Below, in pieces: positions 1-8,454 of a DNA stretch of 15,094 bases. Under the pieces are notes generated by a model. It searched no databases, was not told the origin of the DNA, and was given only the letters and a program-made list of their open reading frames with translations. How positions within the stretch are numbered: position 1 is the stretch's first letter; each line of letters begins with the position of its first letter. The stretch is from an uncultured Desulfobacterium sp. (GTDB lineage: Bacteria; Desulfobacterota; Desulfobacteria; Desulfobacterales; Desulfobacteraceae). The translations under genes and the position numbers were made by a program. Location: the NCBI GenBank assembly GCA_937124525.1, contig CAKZLA010000389.1, positions 1 to 15,094 of the forward strand. The letters run 5' to 3'.

Positions 1-232
1 CATGTATTACAGAACCCAATTCCTGGGCTAATTTATTGGCGGCTAAAATCGTCCTGGTGGTGGTATCAATTAACATTGCCCAATGTGGTAATGAATCTAA
101 AATTATTTTATAATGATTATTTTCAGATAACCATTGAGCAAGATCAATATAATCGATTTTGTCGCTATTTAATGGTGTAAAACCTAATGTTTGGCAATAC
201 TTCTTGGCATCTATTAAAGATTTAAATTTCAT
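1..232 (-). CDS. PAS-like sensory protein, N-terminal fragment (runs off window)
   Basis: The minus strand reads an open frame from an ATG at 232 to the window edge, giving 77 residues. It is preceded by AAAGGAAC about six bases upstream of the start. The first ~40 residues resemble nothing I recognise. The next stretch (ILDSLPHWAMLIDTTTRTIL, then AANKLAQELG) has the look of a PAS-domain entry: 'ildslp..v.viD..g.i..aN.a...l'. PAS domains usually open histidine kinases, diguanylate cyclases or response regulators, but the output domain lies outside the window. The downstream neighbour on the opposite side is a chemoreceptor on the same strand, separated by ~190 bases without a visible gene. 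PAS assignment is by pattern only. Confidence 0.55.
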   Translation of the reverse strand, partial: MKFKSLIDAKKYCQTLGFTPLNSDKIDYIDLAQWLSENNHYKIILDSLPHWAMLIDTTTRTILAANKLAQELGSVIH

Positions 233-421
233 ATTTGTTCCTTTTTTTGAATGTATACCGAAGGTTTTAAACTGGGATCTCTAAAAACCCACTTTTTACC
301 CCATTTTTTTTACTCGATTTTTGGATCAGCAAATATTGGTTGAAATGCTTGTACTGAAATTTAGAACTCAATGGTATTTTTTCATAAATCCCTGAGCTCT
401 CAATCTGAGATATTGGCACTA

Positions 422-2707
422 TTAAAAATTTTCAAAATCATCATCAAAAGAAATCACTTGATCGGATCGAACTTCTTTTGAAGTCTGCGCCAGCATTTTA
501 TTTTTTCCTGCCTTGACTGTCTTCTGCTTAGAAGACATGTTTGTTATTTGATTATGGCCTTTAAAGGTGGTGCCCTGATTTTTCTTGCCGGTAATCAACA
601 TGACAAGTTCACTCACATAATCCTTGAGTTGCTCTGCTTGGGCACTCATCTCTTCCGATGCAGATGCAGATTCTTCTGCACTGGCAGCATTTTGCTGGAC
701 CACTTTATCCATTTCTGTTATGGCAATATTCACCTGTTCGATACCATTGGACTGCTCTTTGGAGGCCTCCGTTATTTCAGAAACAATGTAACCTACCTTG
801 GCAGAACTATCGGCAACTTTACTGAAGGCGTCATTGGTACTGGAAACCAGTTCAGATCCGTCACTAACTTTTTTAACGATTCCTTCAATCAATGCCGCCG
901 TATTCTTTGCCGCATCTGCCGCCCTCATGGCAAGATTTCTCACTTCATCGGCAACCACAGCAAATCCGGCACCGGCTTCACCCGCTCTTGCCGCTTCCAC
1001 TGCAGCGTTAAGGGCCAGCAGGTTTGTTTGAAAAGCAATTCCATCTATGGTTTTAATGATTTTAGAGGTTTCTTCACTGGCTTTGGAAATATCTTCCATT
1101 GATTTTGTTAATTGCCTCATGGATTCGTTGGCAGTGATTACCACCCTATTAGTCTCTTTCATAAGCCCGTCTGCATGGTTTGCGTTCTCAGCATTTTTCT
1201 TGGTCATGGAGGACATTTCTTCCATGGAAGCAGAGGTCTCTTCTATGGAAGCTGCCTGCTGAGAAGCGCCTTCAGCCATGGACTGACTGGAAGAAGAGAC
1301 CTGGCGTGAGGCGTATGCCACTTGATCGGAGCCCTCATTCAAGCCAGTAATAATGTGATTAACAGGTCTGGTGATGCTTTTGGTAATTAAAAATGCAAAG
1401 AAAATACCCAATATAACAGTGATGATACTTCCTATCAGCATAATCCTATTGGCAGTTGATATCTGACTTTCCATTTTTGCGCTCTGATCTGTCTTTGCCG
1501 CTATACAAACGTCTCTTGCTGCTCTGGCAGCCTTTAGCATGTCTTCTTCAGCCTGTTTTTGCAGGACGGTCAGGTTGACATAACGGCCAAAGGCTGTCTC
1601 GTATTCTTTGAGAGCTGTCATAAGTCCATTCACCTGATCAATATTTTGGGACTGTTTGAAACGGATTTTTAAATCCTGGGATAAGGTTTTTATTTTAAAA
1701 ATTCTGTCGTTGACTTCTTTCGTCCATCTATCGTCCCCGGAAATAATAAATTCCTTTTCGTTTTTCCGGGCATCAACAAACCATTTGATGATACGATTGG
1801 CGTCGTCGGATTTGATCAACTTGTCGGTCAGAAAATCTTCAGCTTTTTTCCGATCCTTGTTCAACTGCGCCTTCTGATCCGAACGGATTTCTTGTATATA
1901 GCTTGTGACGGCCAAAGCTTCTTTGATGAGGATTTGCCGTGATTGCTCAGACCGATTTTCAAAGAATAGTACAGCGTTTTTTTCGTAGACCTGGTAACTT
2001 GAGATAGCCGCATCAATTTTTTTAATATTGGCTTCATTGATGAAACGAGTTTTCATGTTTCTTGCAAGAGTCAGAACTCTCTCATTGATTTCTTCCCAGG
2101 CAACCATGTTTTGGGCATTGTATTCATAGAACAGAGTGATACGAAGGGCCTTGGCATCCAGAATCAACTTGACCAATCGATTGGCGTCATCGGCCAGGGT
2201 TATTTTTTCTTTAAGCTGTGTCGCATTCTTTTCTCTGGCGGCGTTCAACTGATTTTTCTGATCAATCCTTATGTTTTCCGCTTCTTTAAGAACCAAACCT
2301 GCCTTTTCTCGCATAATGGTCATGATATTATTTTTTTCATTTCTAAATTCTACGAATGTGCCAAATGCCTCCATATAGGCATCATTTTTTTCAATAACAA
2401 GATCCATCTGGTCTTTGTTTACCTGTTTGGAAAAACTGTCTTTTAACTCACCGGCTCTGTCGGTAACTCCCTTAACAAGAACTTTTATTTTTGCTTTAAT
2501 TGTCTCATCATTGCGCATGATGTAATTTTTTTCCTGCAGCCTGGCATCCAATATAGATATCACTAACCCATTGACACCTTCAGACTTTGACGTCCGATCG
2601 ACAACTTCTGAGAGGCTATTAAAGCCAATAAAGGAAACAATGCAAAGAAAAAGTAGCATAATAGCGAATCCAAATGAAATTTTTAACCCTAAACTCAAAT
2701 TTTTCAT
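422..2707 (-). CDS. Methyl-accepting chemotaxis protein with repeated helical (HBM-like) sensor domain
   Basis: A 761-aa transmembrane chemoreceptor that would signal through CheA/CheW to the flagellar motor. TM1 is at about residues 9-31 and TM2 at about 421-444, followed by a HAMP segment. The conserved signalling hairpin is clear at about 553-600 ([20 protein letters not shown], then [13 protein letters not shown]). The ~390-residue periplasmic part is all-helical and contains three related units: [12 protein letters not shown] at 45, [12 protein letters not shown] at 175 and [12 protein letters not shown] at 303. Each unit is followed by helices ending near 'KxRF' in units two and three. 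This resembles the helical bimodular (HBM) family, which binds small organic acids in some Pseudomonas receptors, but the ligand here is unknown. The C-terminus is a flexible tail ending DDDFENF, similar to CheR/CheB-tethering tails although the usual Trp is Phe. The start ATG at 2707 has AGGAG seven bases upstream. Confidence 0.93.
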   Translation of the reverse strand: MKNLSLGLKISFGFAIMLLFLCIVSFIGFNSLSEVVDRTSKSEGVNGLVISILDARLQEKNYIMRNDETIKAKIKVLVKGVTDRAGELKDSFSKQVNKDQMDLVIEKNDAYMEAFGTFVEFRNEKNNIMTIMREKAGLVLKEAENIRIDQKNQLNAAREKNATQLKEKITLADDANRLVKLILDAKALRITLFYEYNAQNMVAWEEINERVLTLARNMKTRFINEANIKKIDAAISSYQVYEKNAVLFFENRSEQSRQILIKEALAVTSYIQEIRSDQKAQLNKDRKKAEDFLTDKLIKSDDANRIIKWFVDARKNEKEFIISGDDRWTKEVNDRIFKIKTLSQDLKIRFKQSQNIDQVNGLMTALKEYETAFGRYVNLTVLQKQAEEDMLKAARAARDVCIAAKTDQSAKMESQISTANRIMLIGSIITVILGIFFAFLITKSITRPVNHIITGLNEGSDQVAYASRQVSSSSQSMAEGASQQAASIEETSASMEEMSSMTKKNAENANHADGLMKETNRVVITANESMRQLTKSMEDISKASEETSKIIKTIDGIAFQTNLLALNAAVEAARAGEAGAGFAVVADEVRNLAMRAADAAKNTAALIEGIVKKVSDGSELVSSTNDAFSKVADSSAKVGYIVSEITEASKEQSNGIEQVNIAITEMDKVVQQNAASAEESASASEEMSAQAEQLKDYVSELVMLITGKKNQGTTFKGHNQITNMSSKQKTVKAGKNKMLAQTSKEVRSDQVISFDDDFENF

Positions 2708-2795
2708 AACTATACTCCTAAGTTATATACTGTTTTATTTAACCTGATTATTTTATAAGCCACTATCAATTGCTTAAAAAAAACATATAAGGGTA

Positions 2796-2960
2796 TTATG
2801 ATACGCTCCCAAGGCCTTCTATTTCTTCTGCTGACAGCACCTTATCGATATTAAGCAGGATTTTGACCTGCCCTTCCATTTTCGCCATACCAAGAATATA
2901 AAATTTGTATTCAATTTCATCCCAATGTAGGCGAATCTTCGATCTAAATATAAAACGGCA
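2796..2960 (-). pseudogene. cheW: Frameshifted C-terminal remnant of cheW
   Basis: Two minus-strand frames together read as the end of a CheW coupling protein. One frame gives RRFAYIGMKLNTNFI, matching the CheW segment 'PP.fg..i.t.fI'. The other then continues LGMAKMEGQVKILLNIDKVL and SAEEIEGL, matching 'GMGk.dgkvkILLdIdkvLs.eE'. The switch lies near 2897, where an extra base seems to sit in the T-rich run. No clear CheW sequence is seen upstream of about 2960, so the N-terminal two thirds are missing. The remnant lies directly upstream of the chemoreceptor gene on the same strand, an arrangement common for cheW-mcp pairs. Family match is by eye. Confidence 0.6.
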
Positions 2961-3054
2961 TCTATTCTTAATGGGACCCGTTTTGCCATGACGGGAAATA
3001 ATCGACTGCAGGACAATTTCAGGATCACTATGGCATTTCATACAACTTTATTTG

Positions 3055-3125
3055 ACCGAAAAGACTGTGCCACAGTAAAATATTTTTGACCATTTCGCCG
3101 GGTTATACCTTACCATTTTTTCATG
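3055..3125 (+). repeat. 71-bp intergenic direct repeat, copy 1
   Basis: This 71-bp block is repeated at 3461-3531 with 64 of 71 positions identical by hand alignment and no length difference. It includes GCCACAGTAAAATATTTTT and ATTTTTTCATG. Copy 1 also contains the perfect short palindrome ACTGTG-C-CACAGT near its left end. No coding frame makes sense of it. Confidence 0.8.
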
Positions 3126-3131
3126 TTAAAA

Positions 3132-3245
3132 TTTTGGGCATCCTTCAAAAGTGCTTTACACTTTCATAGAGCATCCACCATTTTCAAGGGCTTTTCCCAA
3201 AAAGACTGTAACGTACTTTTTGGGTCATATGAAGGATGCCCAAAA
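3132..3245. repeat. 16-bp perfect inverted repeat with internal hairpin
   Basis: TTTTGGGCATCCTTCA at 3132-3147 is the exact reverse complement of TGAAGGATGCCCAAAA at 3230-3245. Between the arms, CCCAAAAAG (3196-3204) and CTTTTTGGG (3216-3224) form a perfect 9-bp stem with an 11-base loop. A diverged third copy of the arm lies at 3571-3617, where it continues ATATGAGCCCCAAAGTAC. This matches the reverse complement of 3196-3245 well beyond the arm. The arms therefore look like copies of one short intergenic repeat in both orientations. No open reading frame with recognisable protein spans it. Confidence 0.75.
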
Positions 3246-3460
3246 ATTGATATGAATTGCTTTTTACGGCTTTAATATCCCCCCTTTCGCTCATTTTTGA
3301 AAAAATGTTGTAATCAAAACAAAATATTAGCATGATCTTTTGATATCCAACTTTTAGCATTAATAAATTCAGCAAGTTATGAAAAAGTAGCGAATTGTAG
3401 GTAATATAGCGGAAAAACAAAAAAGAGAAATTAGCGTTACACTATTTGAATAGTATCAGA

Positions 3461-3531
3461 ACCGAAAAAGCTTTGCCACAGTAAAATATTTTTTACCGTT
3501 TCGCCGGATTATACCTTAGCATTTTTTCATG
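3461..3531 (+). repeat. 71-bp intergenic direct repeat, copy 2
   Basis: Second copy of the block at 3055-3125, in the same orientation. Both copies are followed within ~50 bases by the TTTTGGGCATCCTTCA-like sequence (at 3132 and, diverged, at 3574) and a CTTTACACTTT motif (3154 and 3604). This suggests a composite unit of about 115-160 bp present twice. Between the copies (3250-3460) I see nothing but AT-rich DNA. Confidence 0.78.
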
Positions 3532-3619
3532 GAAGGGTCTCTGTTGAACCGGTTTAAAATTCCTGCTTCAATTTTAGGTATTCTTCATATGAGCCCCAAA
3601 GTACTTTACACTTTTTTCG

Positions 3620-3757
3620 ACCTGTGCGGGTAGCGATTTGTTGATCCTATTTGGAGCAACCTTTCAGTGATATTTATAATCTAACAATACAAATTGACGG
3701 CTAAATTTGATTTCTTTGCATTACCAAACACTGCGGATAATTACTATCCGCACAGGT
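3620..3757. repeat. Inverted-repeat-bounded 138-bp segment (MITE-like)
   Basis: ACCTGTGCGGGTAG at 3620-3633 is the reverse complement of CTATCCGCACAGGT at 3744-3757 except for one base. The 110 bp between them are AT-rich and non-coding. A short segment closed by inverted ends is the form of a miniature inverted-repeat element, but I find no target duplication next to the arms, so this could also be a long hairpin. It adjoins the right end of the repeat copy ending near 3617. Confidence 0.5.
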
Positions 3758-3778
3758 TGGGCTTGTGTTATTATGCTT

Positions 3779-3952
3779 GTAAGTTCTAAATAAGTCTGGG
3801 TATTCAGAAAATCTTTTTGAATCCATCCGGTGTTTAAAGGCTTAACCAGATTTTATCTCCCCGTATTATTGAGAACTTACGAATTTGCTTGTTTAGCCAT
3901 GACTGATTTTTAATGCCTTTGCCCTCCTTACCCGTACTTATTGAGAACTTAC
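3779..3952. repeat. Three copies of a GTAAGTTCT(C/A)AATAA end motif; candidate element remnant
   Basis: The motif GTAAGTTCTCAATAAGTAC followed by GGG is read on the minus strand at 3952-3931 and, one base shorter, at 3880-3860. A plus-strand copy GTAAGTTCTAAATAAG is at 3779-3794. The outer two copies are thus inverted ends enclosing ~174 bp. The right-hand copy begins exactly where the lipoprotein reading frame loses its protein-like sequence and supplies its last four codons and stop. Ends starting GTAA occur in some insertion sequence families (IS66 for example), but no transposase is present and the 8 bases outside each end do not match. Best read as remnant ends of a mobile element. Confidence 0.5.
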
Positions 3953-4546
3953 CCCGTTTCCGGTGAAGAGATTCCCCTGACTGTCAAAGGCAATTCCGGC
4001 CGGGGCACCTCCGATGTTCTGGATAAGAATGGCCGGTCTTGTGTTGTGATCTGCAAGATCCACAAAGGAGACCAGGCTGGGCTCTCCAAACTCTCCATGG
4101 GTTATGACCAGTATGGTATTATCCGCCCATTCGGCATCAAAATGGGGCATGCTAAACCAATTTCCTACCAGGTCGTCCACGTTGTAAATGCCAATTTGGC
4201 CTTTGCCATTTCCCAGGGCAAACCGGTTGCCATCCGGGGACACTTTTAGAAATGAGGGGCCATAAGGACCAGATTTCAACCCGGAAAGGGACCCACAATT
4301 TTTAAATTCCCGTATTTTAAACCCCGTCTCCATGAAGAGTTCATTGCCTGAAATCCCCATTAAACGACCGTCAGAAAGAACATCAAAAATAAAGCCTGGC
4401 CCCGGTATGGAAAAATGAGACTGCAGGCCATATGGTGCAGTGCTCAGGATTACCTGGCCGTTTTCATGGGTAAGTTTCCCACAACACCCCATGAAAATCA
4501 TGGTGCAGGTAAAAAGAGAGACACAAAACAATCCGAATTTTCTCAT
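3938..4546 (-). pseudogene. Lipoprotein with beta-propeller-like repeats, 3' end lost at a repeat insertion
   Basis: A 202-residue frame from ATG 4546. A frame-extending TTG at 4579 is possible but would put 11 residues before the signal peptide. The N-terminus is a lipoprotein signal: basic MRKF, a hydrophobic run, then lipobox FMGC with Cys21. The mature part reads like blades of a WD/NHL-type propeller: VLSDGRLMGISGNELF, KVSPDGNRFALGNGKGQIGI, then GIAFDSQGNLFTGNG. Such proteins are usually surface-attached binding or scaffold domains; no enzymatic motif is seen. The frame ends VSSQ-stop, encoded entirely by the GTAAGTTCTCAATAA repeat at 3938-3952, and the left-hand DNA shows no continuation of the propeller. 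The gene therefore seems cut off after about two to three blades. Confidence 0.65.
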
Positions 4547-4610
4547 AAACCAAGCCTTTGATTCTATGCACTTAACCAAGGGATATTCACCCCATTTTTT
4601 AAAAAAAGCA

Positions 4611-4649
4611 TTGACAAGACCGTAAGCTTTTATATAAATACTTATATAA
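4611..4649 (+). promoter_or_regulatory. Promoter with twin TTATATAA operator, acyl-CoA dehydrogenase operon
   Basis: A TTGACA box (4611-4616), 16 bases, then TATAAAT (4633-4639) form a sigma70-type promoter ~77 bases before the operon start. Over the -10 lies TTATATAA at 4630-4637 and again at 4642-4649, together a 20-bp near-perfect palindrome (one mismatch). A repressor bound here would cover the -10. The same arrangement with the same spacings occurs at 9476-9514 before the transporter gene. The likeliest binder in the window is the MarR-type regulator at 11293, by inference only. Confidence 0.7.
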
Positions 4650-4715
4650 AAGACAAAATAAAAAACAATAAGATATTGATTTCTTTTGTTTTATACCTTT
4701 TTCATGGAGGCAGAG

Positions 4716-5873
4716 ATGACCCTTTTGCAATCAGATCAATTGGAAGCCCTCAGAATGGAAATCCGGCGGTTTGCACAAAAAGAGCTGGCACCATTTGAGC
4801 AGGATGTTGAAACCAACAACCAGATCCCCGAACATATCCTGGCCAGAATGCGGGAACAGGGTTATTTCGGATTGACCATCCCCAAGGAATACGGGGGTAT
4901 GGGTATGGGTAAAACCGCCTTTTGTACAGTGGAAGAGGAACTGGCTAAGACCCATTTTGCCTTTATGGACATCATCAGCCTCAACAACGGCCTGGGCTCC
5001 AGAAGCATTGTATTGGACGGTGACGAAGAGCAGAAGAAAAAATATTTGCCCAAGCTTGCCAGCGGCGAATGGATCTCCGCCTTCACCCTCACCGAGCCCA
5101 ATGCCGGATCGGATGCCGCCAGCATCACCACCACGGCGGAAAAAAAGGGGGATGTTTACCTTCTCAACGGCATGAAGCATTTTATCACCAATGCTCCCAT
5201 TGCCGACATGTTCATCGTCATTGCCGTCACAGATCCAAAAAAAGGCGCCAAGGGTGGGATTTCCGCCTTTATCGTGGAAAGGGATTATCCCGGTATTTCC
5301 ATCGGTAATATCCATCAGTCCATGGGTATGCAGGGTTCCCACAAGAGCGAGGTGATTTTCAAGGACACCCCGGTGCCTGTCAAAAACCTCATCGGAACCG
5401 AGGGCAGGGGATTGAGCGTGGCCCTGAAAACCGTTGATGAAGGCCGGATGGGGGTTGCCGCGACCTCGGTGGGCATGGCCACAAGGCTTTTAGAAATGTC
5501 CGTGGAATATGCGTCTTCTAAAACCTTCAATGATAAGCCCCTGGCAAGGTACCAATCCTTTGAATGGCTTCTGGCCGACATGGCCACAGAACTCTACGCA
5601 GCAAGGACCATGCTCTACCAAACCGCAGCCAAAATGGATCGCAAGGAAGATGCCCAGCTGGAAGTTGCCATGTGTAAGCTCTACGGATCAGAGATGGTGG
5701 GGCGGGTCGCGGAAAAGACCATGGAGATTTTCGGAAAAGATGGCTGCCTTTTTGAAAACGTGGTGGAGCGGATTCTGCGGGATGCAAGGATCTTAAGGAT
5801 CTTCGAAGGAACTGCGGAAATACATCGCATTATCATTGGACGTAAACTGCTCGCTGGCCAGCGGCCCTCATAA
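4716..5873 (+). CDS. Acyl-CoA dehydrogenase, catalytic subunit
   Basis: A 385-aa flavoprotein of usual ACAD length, oxidising (or reducing) the alpha-beta bond of an acyl-CoA with FAD and passing electrons to ETF. Start chosen at ATG 4716 because GGAGG lies five bases upstream; an upstream in-frame TTG at 4686 has no ribosome site. Landmarks: the flavin-binding LTEPNAGSD (125-133), GMKHFITNA (152-160), GSHKSEVIF (207-215) and ILRDARILRIFEGTAEIHR, in which Glu364 sits at the position of the MCAD-type catalytic base. The usual 'R.QFG' Arg is replaced by Lys in SSKTFND. It is first in a tight operon: 18 bases to the next dehydrogenase, then a class III CoA-transferase. Substrate cannot be read from sequence; context suggests a small carboxylate linked to histidine catabolism. 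Confidence 0.93.
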   Translation: MTLLQSDQLEALRMEIRRFAQKELAPFEQDVETNNQIPEHILARMREQGYFGLTIPKEYGGMGMGKTAFCTVEEELAKTHFAFMDIISLNNGLGSRSIVLDGDEEQKKKYLPKLASGEWISAFTLTEPNAGSDAASITTTAEKKGDVYLLNGMKHFITNAPIADMFIVIAVTDPKKGAKGGISAFIVERDYPGISIGNIHQSMGMQGSHKSEVIFKDTPVPVKNLIGTEGRGLSVALKTVDEGRMGVAATSVGMATRLLEMSVEYASSKTFNDKPLARYQSFEWLLADMATELYAARTMLYQTAAKMDRKEDAQLEVAMCKLYGSEMVGRVAEKTMEIFGKDGCLFENVVERILRDARILRIFEGTAEIHRIIIGRKLLAGQRPS

Positions 5874-5891
5874 GGAAAAGGAGATTAACCC

Positions 5892-7022
5892 ATGACATTC
5901 CAACTCACAGAAGAACAGAGCTTCATACAGAAAGCGGCCCGGGATTTTGCCCGGGGAGAATTTAACGACGACTATATTCTGGACCTCATTGAAAAACAGC
6001 AATTTCCCAAAAAAACACTCAAAACAGCCTGCAAGTTGGACCTCATCGGCCTGACCTGGCCGGAATCCGCCGGGGGCCAGGAATGCGGGATCATGGACAA
6101 CGTCCTGGTAACAGAAGAACTCTGTCGCAAGGACTCCACCATGGGCCTGGCCCTCTCCTTTGCCGACATCGGGGCGGAGATTGTGGCCCAATTCGGCACC
6201 CCTGACCAAATCAAAGCCTGCAACGCGCCTTTGTTAAAGGGAAAATCTGTCACCGCCCTGATCAGCCCGGAACTGGGTCAGGAGCAGGGAATAATTTATT
6301 ACCGCAAAACCGACAATTCCCTTATTTTGAACGGAGAAGCCTCCATAGTAGTAAATGCGGGTATTGCCGATTCTTTTCTGCTTGTTGCCCATCCCGAAGA
6401 CGGCCAGGGGGAACGAATTTTGGCTCTGTTCTCAAAAGATATGCCTGGAATAGGTGTTTCTGAACCCAGAAGAAAACTGGGTATGGACATGATGCCCTGG
6501 AACACAGTGAATTTTGAGTCCACAGAGATCTCAACAGAAGCCATAATTGCCTGCGGTAAAAAAGGGGTTCATCCAGTCAATATCCTTGAACAAAACCTTT
6601 TGCTCAAAACCGCAGCCATGTTCCTGGGCATGGCCCAGGGAGCCTTTGATCTGGCCCTGGGGTATGCCAAAGAAAGAGAACAATTTCGCCGCAAGATCGC
6701 TGCGTTCCAGGGTATCAGCCAGAAAATCGGGGCCATGTACACAAGACTTCGGGAAGGTAGGGCCTCGGTCTATGCGGTAGCACAGGCCTGTGACGAAAAA
6801 CATATTGGATTAACGGATTTAATTGCAGCCCAACTCTCTGCCCAGGACCTGGCCGAATTCCTCACCGACGAAGCTCTGCAGATCCACGGGGGCGTAGGAT
6901 ATATGATCGAATTTCCCGTGGAGCACTTTTTCAGAGATGTGAAATGTTTAAGAACACTGTTGGGCAGAAAAATCACCCGCATGGATGTAATAAGCCAACG
7001 GGTCATCGGTCGGCTCAATTAA
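5892..7022 (+). CDS. Acyl-CoA dehydrogenase-like partner subunit lacking the catalytic glutamate
   Basis: A 376-aa member of the ACAD fold with AAGGAG eight bases before the ATG. Fold signatures are kept: REQFRRKIAAFQGISQKIG (262-280) and QIHGGVGYMIEFPVEHFFRD (330-349). The active site is not. After RD (348-349) the sequence runs VKCLRTLLGRKITR, so Leu357 stands where Glu364 of the neighbour lies. The alternative isovaleryl-CoA-dehydrogenase position, in NILEQNLLLKTAAMF, is also Leu by hand alignment. The LTEP.AGSD flavin motif is degraded to LISPELGQEQ. Heterotetrameric ACADs of steroid degradation pair one catalytic and one degenerate subunit, and this gene follows its catalytic neighbour by 18 bases, so a mixed alpha-beta complex is the natural reading. 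An independent catalytic role is unlikely but not excluded. Confidence 0.88.
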   Translation: MTFQLTEEQSFIQKAARDFARGEFNDDYILDLIEKQQFPKKTLKTACKLDLIGLTWPESAGGQECGIMDNVLVTEELCRKDSTMGLALSFADIGAEIVAQFGTPDQIKACNAPLLKGKSVTALISPELGQEQGIIYYRKTDNSLILNGEASIVVNAGIADSFLLVAHPEDGQGERILALFSKDMPGIGVSEPRRKLGMDMMPWNTVNFESTEISTEAIIACGKKGVHPVNILEQNLLLKTAAMFLGMAQGAFDLALGYAKEREQFRRKIAAFQGISQKIGAMYTRLREGRASVYAVAQACDEKHIGLTDLIAAQLSAQDLAEFLTDEALQIHGGVGYMIEFPVEHFFRDVKCLRTLLGRKITRMDVISQRVIGRLN

Positions 7023-7046
7023 GCCGCAACTTAGGGAAAATTGATC

Positions 7047-8234
7047 ATGAGTGCATTAAAAAACATTAAAGTTCTGGACCTGACCCGGGTATTGAGCGGC
7101 CCCTTTTGCACGTCCATACTGGCAGATATGGGCGCCGAGGTCATCAAGGTGGAACATCCCATGGGCGGAGACGGAGCAAGGGAACCCTCGGCTGCCGTCA
7201 ATGGGGAAAGCCTCTACTTCATGTCCCTGAATCGAGGGAAAAAAGGCATCACCTTAAACCTTAAAGAAAAAAAAGGGCTTGAGATTCTCAAATCCCTGAT
7301 CAAAAAATCAGACGTAATTGTGGAAAACTTTCGCCCCGGGGTCATGGAAAAGTTGGGCCTGTCATACCCCAAAGTCAAAGAAATGAACCCTGGAATTATA
7401 TATGCTTCCATCTCCGGGTTCGGCCAGGATAGCCCCATGAAACATCTGCCCGCTTTTGACCTGGTGGCCCAGGCCATGGGGGGAATCATGAGCGTCAACG
7501 GCCAGAAAGGGGCTCCCCCCACCCGGGTGGGTGTTTCCCTGGGAGATACCTCCACAGCCTTGTACACGGCCTTTGGCATTGTCACGGCCCTGTTTAACAG
7601 GGAAAAAACCGGACAGGGCCAGTCCATTGACGTCTCCATGGTGGATTCAGTTTTCTCCCTTTTAGAAATGTCCCTGTTCTCATATCTGGGAGATGACAAA
7701 AAAGTCCTGGACCGTATGGGCTCCCGCCACCCCACAAGCTACCCCTATGATGTATTTGAGGCCAAAGACGGGTATTTTACCATTGCCACCTTTGACAATA
7801 CAGGATTTTCCCGACTTTGTGAAGCCATGGGTCGGTTCGAACTCATGGAAGACGAGCGTTTTTTGACAGACACCATCAGAGGGAAGAATGATACCGCACT
7901 CAAGGAGATTATCCACTCATGGTCAAAGGAACTGGCCGTTGAACAGCTCCTGGATATCCTTGAACAGGCAAGGGTCCCCTCATCTCCCATCTACAATATC
8001 CAGCAGATTGCAGAAAGCGATCACATCAAAGCCAGGGAGATGCTGGTCCATGTGGACCACCCCGTTGCTGGCCCCACAAGGATTCCGGCCATGCCTGTGA
8101 AATTTTCTCAGACAAAGGCGACCATTCAGGGCCCCTCTCCTTTGCTGGGTGAGCATACCAAAGAGGTGTTGAAAAACGAACTCGGATTTGATGACCAGGC
8201 CATCGACGAACTGGTAGACAACAAAATCATATAA
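7047..8234 (+). CDS. Class III (CaiB/BaiF-type) CoA-transferase
   Basis: A 395-aa enzyme of family III, moving CoA between two carboxylates through an aspartyl-CoA intermediate. The start is ATG 7047, with AGGGA nine bases upstream; an in-frame TTG six bases earlier is less well placed. Landmarks: VLDLTRVLSGPFCTSILADM (9-28), GAEVIKVEHP (29-38), the FRPGVMEKLGL segment (95-105), and AFDLVAQAMGGIMS, in which Asp138 is at the catalytic aspartate position. Later GQGQSIDVSMVD is also typical. It closes the operon with two dehydrogenases, 24 bases after the second. In related systems (carnitine CaiA/CaiB, phenyllactate FldA with AcdA) such a transferase recycles CoA between substrate and product of an ACAD step. 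A similar cycle is plausible here; the acids are not identified. Confidence 0.92.
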   Translation: MSALKNIKVLDLTRVLSGPFCTSILADMGAEVIKVEHPMGGDGAREPSAAVNGESLYFMSLNRGKKGITLNLKEKKGLEILKSLIKKSDVIVENFRPGVMEKLGLSYPKVKEMNPGIIYASISGFGQDSPMKHLPAFDLVAQAMGGIMSVNGQKGAPPTRVGVSLGDTSTALYTAFGIVTALFNREKTGQGQSIDVSMVDSVFSLLEMSLFSYLGDDKKVLDRMGSRHPTSYPYDVFEAKDGYFTIATFDNTGFSRLCEAMGRFELMEDERFLTDTIRGKNDTALKEIIHSWSKELAVEQLLDILEQARVPSSPIYNIQQIAESDHIKAREMLVHVDHPVAGPTRIPAMPVKFSQTKATIQGPSPLLGEHTKEVLKNELGFDDQAIDELVDNKII

Positions 8235-8454
8235 ACCCACATGGAAGTAAGTACCTACCACAACAAAATAAAACCCTAACAATATCAAGCCCTTGAACAA
8301 AGTCTTATATAAAAAAACATGTCCTGACGGGCACAACAAATATGGAAAATTATTAAACTACAGAGATATAGAGATCATAAAGGGGCTAACGCTATGTTCT
8401 ATGTGCCTCTGTGGTGATCGACTTTTTTACATAAAAAAAGGAAAAATAACCGCC

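Noticed and set aside
548..1102. 184-aa plus-strand frame inside the chemoreceptor gene
   Set aside because: Antisense to the conserved signalling domain, Cys/His/Phe-rich in the way shadow frames are, with no ribosome site.
3184..3420. 78-aa minus-strand open frame in the repeat region
   Set aside because: It overlaps the inverted repeat and hairpin, has biased hydrophobic/Lys composition from AT-rich DNA, no ribosome site and no recognisable domain.
4731..5342. Long minus-strand open frame opposite the first acyl-CoA dehydrogenase
   Set aside because: It is the shadow of a well-supported gene; its translation shows no domain and no start signal.
8305..8312. Single TTATATAA upstream of the hutU remnant as a third operator
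   Set aside because: Only one unit is present, with no second copy 12 bases away and no matching TTGACA at the right distance.
8293..8454. N-terminal extension of the first urocanate hydratase frame
   Set aside because: The ~54 residues do not resemble the urocanate hydratase N-terminus, and no good ribosome site precedes 8293; HutU similarity starts only at about 8464.
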